Below, piece by piece: positions 1-7,248 of a stretch of 31,382 nucleotides of DNA. The notes under the pieces are model-generated. The model was not told where the DNA came from. It ran no database searches and was given only the letters and a program-made list of their open reading frames with translations. The stretch lies in IMG/VR virus record IMGVR_UViG_3300044655_001388, positions 1 to 31,382 of that record, one strand, 5' to 3'. Both the position numbers and the translations under genes were made by a program. This DNA is from a virus. How positions within the stretch are numbered: the first letter of the stretch is position 1; the number at the start of each line of letters is the position of its first letter.

Positions 1-1
1 G

Positions 2-622
2 CAGGCTCCAACAATAAACAATAATTCATCACAATTTTTTTATGATGAAATAAAAGATAATAAAAAAGGTATTTTACATATAAAATTTGGAGCAGATGGT
101 GGATTAATAAAAAATGCAGATTTTTCTGCTACAGATAATTCAAAAATAGCTAGCGCGTATTATTATGAATCATTAGCAAATAGTGTTTCAAAAGTATTAA
201 TATATTATTATCGAATGAGCATAAATATGATTGGTAATAACACTTTTTCATATAACTCTTATGTCTGCGTACCACTTAAAGCTCTTGGTCTCGAAACCAC
301 AGAAACAGATCCGGGAATCGCAGGTTACTATAGAGTTCTCTCTACAACTGATCAAATTAGTCAAGATTTAACATATGATACAACTGCAGAGTGTGTTTGG
401 ACATATTCACCAGAAATAAATAAAGTTAAAAATCAAGTTACTCCAAATCCAAGTGATAATGGTAAAATCACAGGTCAACTAGATGTAAATGTGAATAGTC
501 CGATAGAATATATTAACAAGTTAATGAGTGATACAACAGATTCCGCGACAAGCAATGGAGTTCCAACTAATGGTCAGTTAGCGAAAAAAGATGATAAAAC
601 TTCTAAAAAATCAGGAGAATAA
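2..622 (+). CDS. Hypothetical virion-type protein, 5'-truncated by the window edge
   Basis: The frame is open from base 2, so the gene starts upstream of the window; the first in-window ATG (215) is internal, not the start. About 206 C-terminal residues are visible. They contain a hydrophobic/aromatic stretch around the YYYR at bases 203-214, then a beta-rich segment with G-[FY]-Y and Y-S-P-E motifs, and end in a polar, Lys/Ser-rich tail. No catalytic motif was seen. The composition (Asn, Thr, Tyr and Ser rich, beta-prone) resembles phage structural or baseplate proteins. It ends 3 nt before the next gene, so the two are probably co-transcribed. The structural role is inferred from composition and position ahead of replication genes; I do not recognise a family. 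Confidence 0.6.
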   Translation, partial: QAPTINNNSSQFFYDEIKDNKKGILHIKFGADGGLIKNADFSATDNSKIASAYYYESLANSVSKVLIYYYRMSINMIGNNTFSYNSYVCVPLKALGLETTETDPGIAGYYRVLSTTDQISQDLTYDTTAECVWTYSPEINKVKNQVTPNPSDNGKITGQLDVNVNSPIEYINKLMSDTTDSATSNGVPTNGQLAKKDDKTSKKSGE

Positions 623-625
623 AAG

Positions 626-1954
626 TTGGGTCAGTTAAAAGATAAATTTAATGCAAGAAAAGATTATGATGTTTATGGTCCATCTTGGTTAGGATTTTCA
701 AAAGATGGAGGTGAGCGTCCTAAATTTTCTTATTCAGATCCAGATTTGCCATCCTTATACGCAGAATACTTTATAGACTCTTGGAACGTAATTCCTCTTT
801 ATGGCAAAGTAGATACTCTTGGCATACCCATTATGCCAAAAATGGGTTTGGTTACTTTTTGTTCTTATACGAAAGACCCAAATAGAGTTTTTTTAGTTCA
901 ACCAGCAATAAATTTTTATAATTCTTTTAGAGAACAATATGAGGATTATTATGCTCTCGGAGCAATAAATAAAAATTCAAAATTCTTTAAAAAGACAATA
1001 CCACCAGTAAAAGGACATATTGATGGAGATGTTGAATATTATAATAAAGTAAAACAGTTATATAATCAATTTTTTAATTACGAGGTTGTAAGTCAAAATT
1101 CAAAATTATCAAAACTGTGGTCAACAAACGCATCTAACAAAATTAAAAATTTTGACGATTTTATTAATGAATTAGAAAACTATATTTCTTTTAATAATTT
1201 ATATTTTACAAGAGCAGGATATGTTGAATCAACTGATTATTCTTTGCTACATTCTGGTTTAGCAGTTGAAATATATAATGGAGATTCTTCAAATGATCCA
1301 TTAAGAGAAGAATTTGTTAATGATGTAAACTTCCCATCTTTTATTGAACTATGTGCAAGAAATAATCTTAAGTTAGACAGAGAAAAACCCTGGAGAGTTT
1401 ACGTTGACGTTAGAACCACTCCAAATAGAAATAATTTTAATAATAAATTTAATATATCTAACTTTCAAAGTAGCATAACACAGTATTTGCCACACTATAA
1501 AAATATTCAAGACTTCTTTGACTTCTATTATGCAAGAGCAATACCATACGATGAAGTTTCTTTTGTTTATTTTCAAGAATTTATAAACCTAATCAATTCT
1601 TTTTATAAATCTTTTATAGAAAGTTTCCCAACTTTTAAATTTTATTCTATAAATGAGTGTGGAAAAGCAACAGTAAAAGAGATTCAAAGAGGTTTAATGC
1701 CTACTTTAAGTGTAGATAAATACCTAGAACTATACTTAAGAATGAGAAATATAGAGTTGAAATATTCTGTTAATAAAGAAAAACTACAGGAACTTACAAA
1801 GCAATCTATTGAATTATACAAAAGTTTAGAAAAAGAACAGGGTTTACAAAATTCAGTTATTTTTGCTGTTAAATATTATACAGACAACATTGGAACCCTT
1901 GCTTATCGCAACCCTTCGCTCTACGAACTTGACGAGAAAGAAAAGATGCCCTAA
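626..1954 (+). CDS. Hypothetical protein, probably late/structural (442 aa)
   Basis: I do not recognise this protein. The TTG start is supported by a good Shine-Dalgarno sequence (AGGAG, 613-617) 8 nt upstream and by direct continuation from the previous gene. The product is rich in Asn, Phe and Tyr, with no signal peptide or clear membrane segment. The N-terminal part contains W-L-G-F and P-x-Y-G-K-V-D turns. The middle is helical with many aromatics (F-F-D-F-Y-Y-A-R), and the C-terminal third has Lys/Glu-rich helices. It continues the operon of the truncated gene before it and ends 9 nt before the polymerase gene. Structural function is a guess from context. Confidence 0.7.
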   Translation: MGQLKDKFNARKDYDVYGPSWLGFSKDGGERPKFSYSDPDLPSLYAEYFIDSWNVIPLYGKVDTLGIPIMPKMGLVTFCSYTKDPNRVFLVQPAINFYNSFREQYEDYYALGAINKNSKFFKKTIPPVKGHIDGDVEYYNKVKQLYNQFFNYEVVSQNSKLSKLWSTNASNKIKNFDDFINELENYISFNNLYFTRAGYVESTDYSLLHSGLAVEIYNGDSSNDPLREEFVNDVNFPSFIELCARNNLKLDREKPWRVYVDVRTTPNRNNFNNKFNISNFQSSITQYLPHYKNIQDFFDFYYARAIPYDEVSFVYFQEFINLINSFYKSFIESFPTFKFYSINECGKATVKEIQRGLMPTLSVDKYLELYLRMRNIELKYSVNKEKLQELTKQSIELYKSLEKEQGLQNSVIFAVKYYTDNIGTLAYRNPSLYELDEKEKMP

Positions 1955-1963
1955 GATGGTGCC

Positions 1964-3142
1964 ATGCTTTTTGAACTAGTTGACTCAAAACAGAATTGTA
2001 ATAGTTGCTTCGTTGATGGAAATATCAGCGACTATGCTTCTTTAGAAAATCCAACGCATACTTGGGATTATTCACCAACATTTGAGAACAGACAAATGGA
2101 ACTTGCCTGCCTTTATGCTGGCACAAAGAATATTGAAGATGCTTGCTCTCACGAACTTAGAGAAAGATACTTGTCTCTTAGATCTCGTTTGAAAGCATTT
2201 ATGAAGTCTTTTATTACAGCACAAGTAAATTTAAAAGAAAATTGCTTCTTTGATCTTGTTCCAATTACTTTTGTTCATGAACTTTTTTCTGTCCGCTCTT
2301 TGATTATGAAAGAGATATTTGAAACAAAGAAAAGACCAGATAATTATGACTTTCTCTACAATCTTAACAAGATGATTTATGAAATCTCTGAAAAGGAGAT
2401 AAAGATTGAGATGAAAAATTTGCCTGTCATTGGAGAGATCCGCAATGCAAGCAAAATGAAGAAGAAAGTTAAATACAACATGTTTGGAACAATTACCGGT
2501 CGTCTTTCGACAGAACAGGATAGTTTTCCAATTCTAACAATGAACAAGAATCTTCGTTGCATTGTTGAGCCGAACAATGATTTCTTGCTGGAACTTGATT
2601 TTAATGCTTTTGAACCAAGAATTCTTCTTGCCCTCAACGGAAAAAAACAACCAAATACGGATCTACACGAATGGAACAAGGACAATATCTTAATTGGAAC
2701 CAGCAGAGACGGAGCAAAGAAGAAGTTCCTAGCATGGATGTATGATGAGAGAGGTACTACTACACTACCCCCTCTACAAGAGAAGAAGATCAAATTTTTC
2801 TATGATAAAAATCTTGTAAAGAGTAAATACTATGATGGTTGCTTGGTTAAAAACCATTACGGCAGAGAAATAAAAGCAGACAAAGAACACGCCTTAAATT
2901 ACATCATACAGAGCACCGCTTCTGACTGCTTCTTGCGGAGAATGGTTGAGGTAAATAATCTCTTAAAAGGTAAGAAATCCTTTGTTAAATTCTTGATTCA
3001 CGACTCAGTTGTGATTGATATGTCTGTAGAAGAAAAGAATCTTGTAAAAGATATATGTAATGTGTTCTCGAACACAGACTTTGGTAAATTTATGATTACA
3101 AAAAAGATTGGTAAAAATTATGGAGATATGAAAAAACTATGA
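1964..3142 (+). CDS. Family A (Pol I-type) DNA polymerase, polymerase domain only
   Basis: The C-terminal half carries the family A signatures: T-G-R-L-S at 178-182; motif A with catalytic Asp212 followed by F-x-x-F-E-P-R; motif B R248-x3-K252-x7-Y260; a Q-S-T-A-S-D segment (about 316-321) matching the Pol I 'Q-G-T-A-A-D' helix; and motif C H346-D347-S. Asp212 and Asp347 would bind the two metals. At 392 aa it is far shorter than E. coli Pol I or T7 gp5. The first ~160 residues show no DEDD 3'-5' exonuclease motifs, so proofreading is absent or supplied elsewhere. The position matching Pol I Phe762/T7 Tyr526 is Leu256, which is unusual. It overlaps the next gene by 4 nt and heads the replication block. 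Rhodothermus phage RM378 also has a polymerase separate from its exonuclease, as far as I recall. Confidence 0.88.
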   Translation: MLFELVDSKQNCNSCFVDGNISDYASLENPTHTWDYSPTFENRQMELACLYAGTKNIEDACSHELRERYLSLRSRLKAFMKSFITAQVNLKENCFFDLVPITFVHELFSVRSLIMKEIFETKKRPDNYDFLYNLNKMIYEISEKEIKIEMKNLPVIGEIRNASKMKKKVKYNMFGTITGRLSTEQDSFPILTMNKNLRCIVEPNNDFLLELDFNAFEPRILLALNGKKQPNTDLHEWNKDNILIGTSRDGAKKKFLAWMYDERGTTTLPPLQEKKIKFFYDKNLVKSKYYDGCLVKNHYGREIKADKEHALNYIIQSTASDCFLRRMVEVNNLLKGKKSFVKFLIHDSVVIDMSVEEKNLVKDICNVFSNTDFGKFMITKKIGKNYGDMKKL

Positions 3143-3963
3143 ATGTTCTTGGACTTGGTAAAGGCGGTTGTTCTATCGCTGATTTGTTCTCTCAGTATCC
3201 AGAGTACAAGGTTTTCAAAGCAGATGCTGGAATAAAAGGTAAAAATTGTCTTACAATTCCACAATGTTCTTCGATCGAACAATATGAAGAGAAACTACCA
3301 GAGTTTAAACAACTCTCAAAGTTAAAAGGAGAGACTCTATTTGTTATTTGTGGTGGCGGAAATGTATCAGGAGCAACCCTAAAACTACTAGAGCAGGTAA
3401 AACATACAGAAATAACAATTCTTTATATTCGTCCAGATCCGAACCTTATCTCGGCAGAAATAGCAATGAAAGATAAAGTTACTTTTGGCATTCTACAGGA
3501 ATTTACCAGGAGTAGCTTATTTAAGAAAATGATTCTGATCTCAAATTCTCAGGTTGAAAATCTACTTGGTGGATTATCGGTAATGGAATATTATGATAGT
3601 CTAAACAAGGTAATTGTTTCGACTCTCCACATGACAAATTACCTCTTGACAGCAAATAATGTCTTTGGTAAGATGTCAGCGGAAAGAGACTTGGACAGAA
3701 TTTCTACTATTGGCATCGTAAACAACGAAGACGGAACAGAGAGTTATTTATATAACCTTGATTCACCAAGGCAAAAAATATTTCTCTATGCTATTAAAGA
3801 GAGTGACTTGACAACAAACAAAGAGTTGATTAAGATGATTCAACAGCAGACGAAAAGTTCGTACTCTGGTACAGAATTGGATATTTCATACAAAATCACA
3901 ACGACAAACTATGAATCCAATTTTGTTTACATTATTTCAAATACCAACATTATACAACAATAA
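3139..3963 (+). CDS. Possible tubulin/FtsZ-fold protein (candidate)
   Basis: A 274-aa protein with features reminiscent of the tubulin/FtsZ GTPase domain. There is an N-terminal G-x-G-K-G-G loop after a beta strand (residues 5-10, like the T1 loop). A K-A-D-A-G follows strand 2 (28-31). A glycine loop C-G-G-G-N-V-S-G-A (71-79) sits where tubulins have GGGTGSG, after the hydrophobic strand L-F-V-I. Asn156 lies in a helix where the guanine-contacting Asn is expected. The catalytic T7 loop (NxDxx[DE]) is not clear; E-R-D-L-D-R (182-187) is the nearest match and ends in Arg. Its start overlaps the polymerase stop (ATGA), and gp32 follows 11 nt later. Phage tubulins (PhuZ, TubZ) exist but are usually larger. 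A Rossmann-like nucleotide-binding protein is the alternative. Confidence 0.45.
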   Translation: MNVLGLGKGGCSIADLFSQYPEYKVFKADAGIKGKNCLTIPQCSSIEQYEEKLPEFKQLSKLKGETLFVICGGGNVSGATLKLLEQVKHTEITILYIRPDPNLISAEIAMKDKVTFGILQEFTRSSLFKKMILISNSQVENLLGGLSVMEYYDSLNKVIVSTLHMTNYLLTANNVFGKMSAERDLDRISTIGIVNNEDGTESYLYNLDSPRQKIFLYAIKESDLTTNKELIKMIQQQTKSSYSGTELDISYKITTTNYESNFVYIISNTNIIQQ

Positions 3964-3974
3964 AGGAAAAAACA

Positions 3975-4724
3975 ATGGCTATTGACATTAAAAAAATGCG
4001 TGAAAAACTAAATAACCTCAATAACAAAAGTGGCGCAAAAGGTAAGACCACACAATACTGGAAACCAGTTGATGGTGCGGATTCAACCATCCGTATTCTT
4101 CCAACTGATGACGGTGATCCTCTAAAGGAGTTCTATTTCCATTATCTTCGCACCGAGAAGAAGTTTCAGAGTGTTCTATGTCCAAAGAAGAACTTTGGTG
4201 AGAACTGTCCAATGTGTGATCTCGTTTCCAAACTCTACAAAGAGGGCGACGAGGAAAGTCGTAAGCTCGCCAAGGATATGACTGCCAAGCAGAGATTTTT
4301 CTCTCCAATCATCGTTCGCGGTGAAGTTGAGAAGGGTGCCCAAATCTGGGGATACTCCAAGACCATCTACGAAGAACTACTCAAGTTGATGCTCAACCCT
4401 GAGTATGGCGATATTACTGACACTGACGAAGGTTTGGACTTGGTTGTGTCTGTGTCTAAAAAGTCAGGTAAACTCTATCCCGAGACCAGTTTGACACCAA
4501 AACGTAAATCTTCTCCTCTTGCTGACAAGAAAGAGACAATTACCGAACTAGTTAATCATGGAACTGATTTCGACTCGTTGTTCGAGCGAAAAACAGCAAG
4601 TCAAGTTGCCGAGATCCTTGATGAATTCCTTAATGGACCGAGCGATGAAGGAGGTGATCCCACCAATGCTACGGACGATGGCGGTCAAGATTTAGATTCC
4701 GCCCTTAAAGATCTTAATGTTTAG
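3975..4724 (+). CDS. 32: Single-stranded DNA-binding protein, T4 gp32 type
   Basis: Coats single-stranded DNA during replication, recombination and repair. The zinc site matches T4 gp32 closely: His followed 13 residues later by Cys, then Cys 9 later, then C-x2-C (H-x12-C-x8-C-x2-C, about residues 56-81), next to aromatic OB-fold strands (F-Y-F-H-Y). The basic N-terminus (K-K-M-R-E-K-L, residues 6-12) fits the cooperativity region. The C-terminal ~30 residues are strongly acidic and end in D-L-D-S-A-L-K-D-L-N-V, the part that in T4 contacts polymerase and helicase partners. At 249 aa it is somewhat shorter than T4 gp32 (301 aa). Codons here end in C/G more often than in neighbouring genes, as expected for a highly expressed protein. 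A terminator/promoter element follows directly. Confidence 0.93.
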   Translation: MAIDIKKMREKLNNLNNKSGAKGKTTQYWKPVDGADSTIRILPTDDGDPLKEFYFHYLRTEKKFQSVLCPKKNFGENCPMCDLVSKLYKEGDEESRKLAKDMTAKQRFFSPIIVRGEVEKGAQIWGYSKTIYEELLKLMLNPEYGDITDTDEGLDLVVSVSKKSGKLYPETSLTPKRKSSPLADKKETITELVNHGTDFDSLFERKTASQVAEILDEFLNGPSDEGGDPTNATDDGGQDLDSALKDLNV

Positions 4725-4727
4725 CAC

Positions 4728-4756
4728 TTGACTAATTGGGGTTGGTAGGGTAAAAT
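4728..4756 (+). promoter_or_regulatory. sigma70-type promoter for uvsX, -10 in terminator loop
   Basis: TTGACT (4728-4733), a 17-nt spacer, and TAAAAT (4751-4756). The -35 starts 3 nt after the gp32 stop codon. The -10 fills most of the loop of the hairpin at 4739-4766, so RNA started here (about 4763) would lack the left arm and not terminate. Confidence 0.8.
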
Positions 4757-4771
4757 CTACCAACCCTTTTT
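4739..4771 (+). terminator. Intrinsic terminator after gp32
   Basis: A perfect 10-bp stem (GGGTTGGTAG, 4739-4748, with CTACCAACCC, 4757-4766), an 8-nt loop and a T-run. It ends the transcript from 1964-4724 and contains the -10 box of the next promoter in its loop. Confidence 0.9.
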
Positions 4772-4784
4772 ATTTGGAGACAAA

Positions 4785-5939
4785 ATGGCAAACGTAAAAA
4801 AGAAAGATAAAGAAACAAAAGGCAGAGTGTCTATTCAACAAATGAGAGATATTCTCAACAAAAAGGCTGGCGCGGTGGTCGCATACAGTCTAGAAGAGTC
4901 TAATCCAACTGATGTAGATGAATGGATTCCGACAGGTTCTCGATGGTTAGATTCTATTATCTGTAAAGGTAAGATCTCTGGTATTCCAATGGGCAAGATT
5001 GTTGAACTTGCTGGTTTGGAAGCAGCAGGTAAATCTTATATGGCAGCACAAATCGCAGCACATGCACAACAAAAGGGTATTGACGTAGTCTATTTCGATT
5101 CAGAGTCTGCAATCGCTTCAGACTTCATGGAGAAGGTTGGTTGTGATCTATCCACTCTACTTTATGTTCAGGCAAGATCAGTTGAGTTTGTGTTAGAAAC
5201 AATTGAAGAACTTCTCGCAAACAACCAAAATAAGATGTTGTTTATTTGGGACTCGATTGCATTTACACCAACAGAGACAGACGTAGAGGGAGACTTCGAT
5301 CCACAATCATCAATGGCAGTCAAACCGAGAATTTTATCAAAAGCATTCTCGAAACTGATTCAACCTTTGGCAAATAGCGGCAGCACCCTGCTCTGCCTCA
5401 ACCAGTTGAAAACAAACATCACCAGAAGCCCGCAAGAGGCCCTTCTAAACCCGTATTTTACTCCAGGCGGTAAAGCCTTGGCTTATGCTTATTCTCTTCG
5501 CATTTGGCTCACAGCGAGAAAAGGAAAGGCAAGTTTCATTCTTAATGATGCTGGGTTCAGAATTGGTAATGAGGTCAAAGCAAAGATTGAGAAGTCCAGA
5601 TTTGGTACACAAGGTCGAGAATGTACATTCAAAATTCTTTGGGGTGGTGACGACATTGCGATTCAAGATGAAGAATCTTGGTTTGAGGCAATTAAAAACT
5701 CTGACAAACTAAAACAATCTGGTGCTTGGTATACTTTGGTATTTGAAGACGGAAAAGAAGTTAAGTTCCAATCAAAAGATTGGATTGACAAGTTAAAAGA
5801 CAAAGAGTTTAGAGAACAAGTATTAAGATTGATGGATAAAGAAGTAATCCAGAAGTTCGATTCAAGAGAAGGAAATGCTAAGAACTTCTACAATATCGAC
5901 GGAGAGGATGAAGAAGAAGTAGAACTTGATGAAGAATAA
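4785..5939 (+). CDS. uvsX: UvsX/RecA-type recombinase
   Basis: An ATP-dependent strand-exchange protein that forms filaments on ssDNA cleared of gp32; in T4 it drives recombination-dependent replication and repair. The core shows Walker A G-L-E-A-A-G-K-S (77-84, K83), catalytic Glu107 in F-D-S-E-S, Walker B M-L-F-I-W-D (151-156) and the L-N-Q-L motif after L-L-C. The N-terminus is Lys-rich and the C-terminus ends in an acidic tail, as in RecA/UvsX. At 384 aa it is close to T4 UvsX (391 aa). It has its own sigma70-type promoter directly upstream and a GGAG Shine-Dalgarno sequence. A second terminator/promoter element follows the stop, so it is a one-gene early transcription unit. Confidence 0.95.
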   Translation: MANVKKKDKETKGRVSIQQMRDILNKKAGAVVAYSLEESNPTDVDEWIPTGSRWLDSIICKGKISGIPMGKIVELAGLEAAGKSYMAAQIAAHAQQKGIDVVYFDSESAIASDFMEKVGCDLSTLLYVQARSVEFVLETIEELLANNQNKMLFIWDSIAFTPTETDVEGDFDPQSSMAVKPRILSKAFSKLIQPLANSGSTLLCLNQLKTNITRSPQEALLNPYFTPGGKALAYAYSLRIWLTARKGKASFILNDAGFRIGNEVKAKIEKSRFGTQGRECTFKILWGGDDIAIQDEESWFEAIKNSDKLKQSGAWYTLVFEDGKEVKFQSKDWIDKLKDKEFREQVLRLMDKEVIQKFDSREGNAKNFYNIDGEDEEEVELDEE

Positions 5940-5945
5940 TCTTGC

Positions 5946-5975
5946 TTGACAAGAAGCCCAAGGTTGGACTATAAT
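5946..5975 (+). promoter_or_regulatory. sigma70-type promoter upstream of the 6009 gene
   Basis: Consensus TTGACA (5946-5951), an 18-nt spacer and consensus TATAAT (5970-5975). It starts 6 nt after the uvsX stop. The -10 lies in the loop of the hairpin at 5957-5989. It should drive the 6009-8599 operon. Confidence 0.88.
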
Positions 5976-5995
5976 GGTTCCACCTTGGGTTTTTT
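5957..5995 (+). terminator. Intrinsic terminator after uvsX
   Basis: CCCAAGGT (5957-5964) pairs with ACCTTGGG (5982-5989). GG/CC extends the stem past a one-base bulge, and TTTTTT (5990-5995) follows. The -10 box of the next promoter is in the loop. Confidence 0.88.
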
Positions 5996-6008
5996 ATTAG
6001 GAGTTGAC

Positions 6009-6284
6009 ATGTCCGATATACACCGAAAACAACTTGAAAATCTTGGAAGCATAAAAGTTACAAAGATTAAAGAAAAGAAAGATGGATCAGCAAAGATCAC
6101 TTTCAGTGTTAGTGAAGACTTCATAAGGTCTTACAATGAACTTTATCATCTGGCAGAATGGGATCAGAAACACTTTGAGCAAACAATGATCTCTGCTGTT
6201 GGAGAAGCAATGGTAAAAGAAAGCAGAAAGAACGAACAAGACCCTGATTTTCTGTGGTCTCTTCCAAAGGATAATAATGAGTAA
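6009..6284 (+). CDS. Small hypothetical replication-operon protein (91 aa)
   Basis: The ATG at 6009 is chosen because AGGAG (5999-6003) lies 5 nt upstream. The longer open frame from 5946 begins inside the promoter -35 and runs through the terminator, so it is not credible. The product is a small, mixed-charge helical protein beginning M-S-D-I-H-R-K-Q, with a basic beta-prone stretch (K-V-T-K-I-K-E-K-K, about residues 16-24) and a C-terminal helix rich in Glu, Lys and Asn. There is no Cys, membrane segment or known motif. It is the first gene of the unit that also encodes the FEN nuclease (overlap 8 nt) and helicase, so an accessory replication role is plausible but unproven. Confidence 0.75.
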   Translation: MSDIHRKQLENLGSIKVTKIKEKKDGSAKITFSVSEDFIRSYNELYHLAEWDQKHFEQTMISAVGEAMVKESRKNEQDPDFLWSLPKDNNE

Positions 6285-7248
6285 TATATTAATAATTGAT
6301 GGATTAAATCTATTTTTCCGAGCATATATGATGGATCCCTCACTTGGTCCAAATGGTCAACCAACGGGAGGAATTAAAGGTACATTTAAAATGATGCAGA
6401 AACTTATTCGGGAAAACAATCCTGACAAGATTTATTTCTGCTGGGATGGCCCTAAGTCAGCAATTCGTAGGCGAGCAGTAAACAGCAACTATAAGGAAGG
6501 GCGAAAACCTATTCGTCTAAATAGAAATTTTGGTGATCTCACCGAAGAAGATGAGAAGCAAAATCGTTATTGGCAATACGGTAGAGTAGTAGAATATTTG
6601 AACCAAATGCCGATCGCTCAGATCTATCTTGATTTTGTAGAAGCAGACGATGCTATTTCGGTTCTCTGCCGTGAATTGTCGGCAGATAAAAAGACAATCG
6701 TGTCTAACGACAAAGACTTCTTGCAACTCTTAGATCCAAATACCTTTCTATATCGTCCATGTAAAGAAGAAATTTACGATGTAGAAAAAGTAGTAGGCGA
6801 ATATGATATTCATCCAACAAATTTTGCTTTAGCAAGAGCAGTTGTTGGAGATGCCTCGGATAATTTACCGGGAGCAAAAGGTGTTGGTCTAAAAACAATG
6901 GCAAAGAAGTTTCCACAACTTAAAGAAGAAAAGTCTGTGATGTTGACGGAAATCTTCGACATGTGTAAGAATGACCCAAAGCCAATGAAGATTCACGAAT
7001 CAATTCTGGAATCAGAGAAACTTATTAAAGACAACTATGATATGATGCAACTTTATGCTCCCTCTCTTTCTATTGATGTGAGAGAGAAAATTCGTGGCAT
7101 CATTGATGAGTATCCTGTTGGGTTTAATAAAACCAATCTTCGCATGATGATGATGCAAGATGGAACTGGTAATTTCTCTTGGACAGAATTGTTTTCAAAT
7201 CTAAATATGATTTCAATAACATCGAAGGTAAAGAATGAGCAACAATAA
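6277..7248 (+). CDS. rnh: 5'-3' exonuclease / RNase H (FEN family, T4 rnh type)
   Basis: A metal-dependent 5' nuclease that removes RNA primers and flaps. In T4 the counterpart acts with gp32 on Okazaki fragments. Visible motifs: I-I-D-G-L-N near the N-terminus (Asp8 as first metal ligand); W-D-G-P with a following Arg/Lys-rich arch segment (R-R-R-A-V-N-S-N-Y-K-E-G-R); V-E-A-D-D-A; S-N-D-K-D-F; and G-D-A-S-D-N-L-P-G-A-K-G-V-G, a helix-hairpin-helix DNA-binding region with two acidic ligands. At 323 aa it fits T4 RNase H (305 aa). It overlaps its upstream neighbour by 8 nt and the helicase gene by 14 nt. Because the family A polymerase in this window lacks a 5' nuclease domain, this protein probably supplies that activity. 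Confidence 0.93.
   Translation: MSNILIIDGLNLFFRAYMMDPSLGPNGQPTGGIKGTFKMMQKLIRENNPDKIYFCWDGPKSAIRRRAVNSNYKEGRKPIRLNRNFGDLTEEDEKQNRYWQYGRVVEYLNQMPIAQIYLDFVEADDAISVLCRELSADKKTIVSNDKDFLQLLDPNTFLYRPCKEEIYDVEKVVGEYDIHPTNFALARAVVGDASDNLPGAKGVGLKTMAKKFPQLKEEKSVMLTEIFDMCKNDPKPMKIHESILESEKLIKDNYDMMQLYAPSLSIDVREKIRGIIDEYPVGFNKTNLRMMMMQDGTGNFSWTELFSNLNMISITSKVKNEQQ

Noticed and set aside
1373-1576. Antisense open frame in the 626-1954 gene
   Set aside because: Short, no ribosome-binding site, and the opposite strand has a well-supported long gene.
5946-6008. Upstream extension of the 91-aa gene to a TTG at 5946
   Set aside because: It would start in the promoter -35 and read through the terminator; AGGAG supports ATG 6009.
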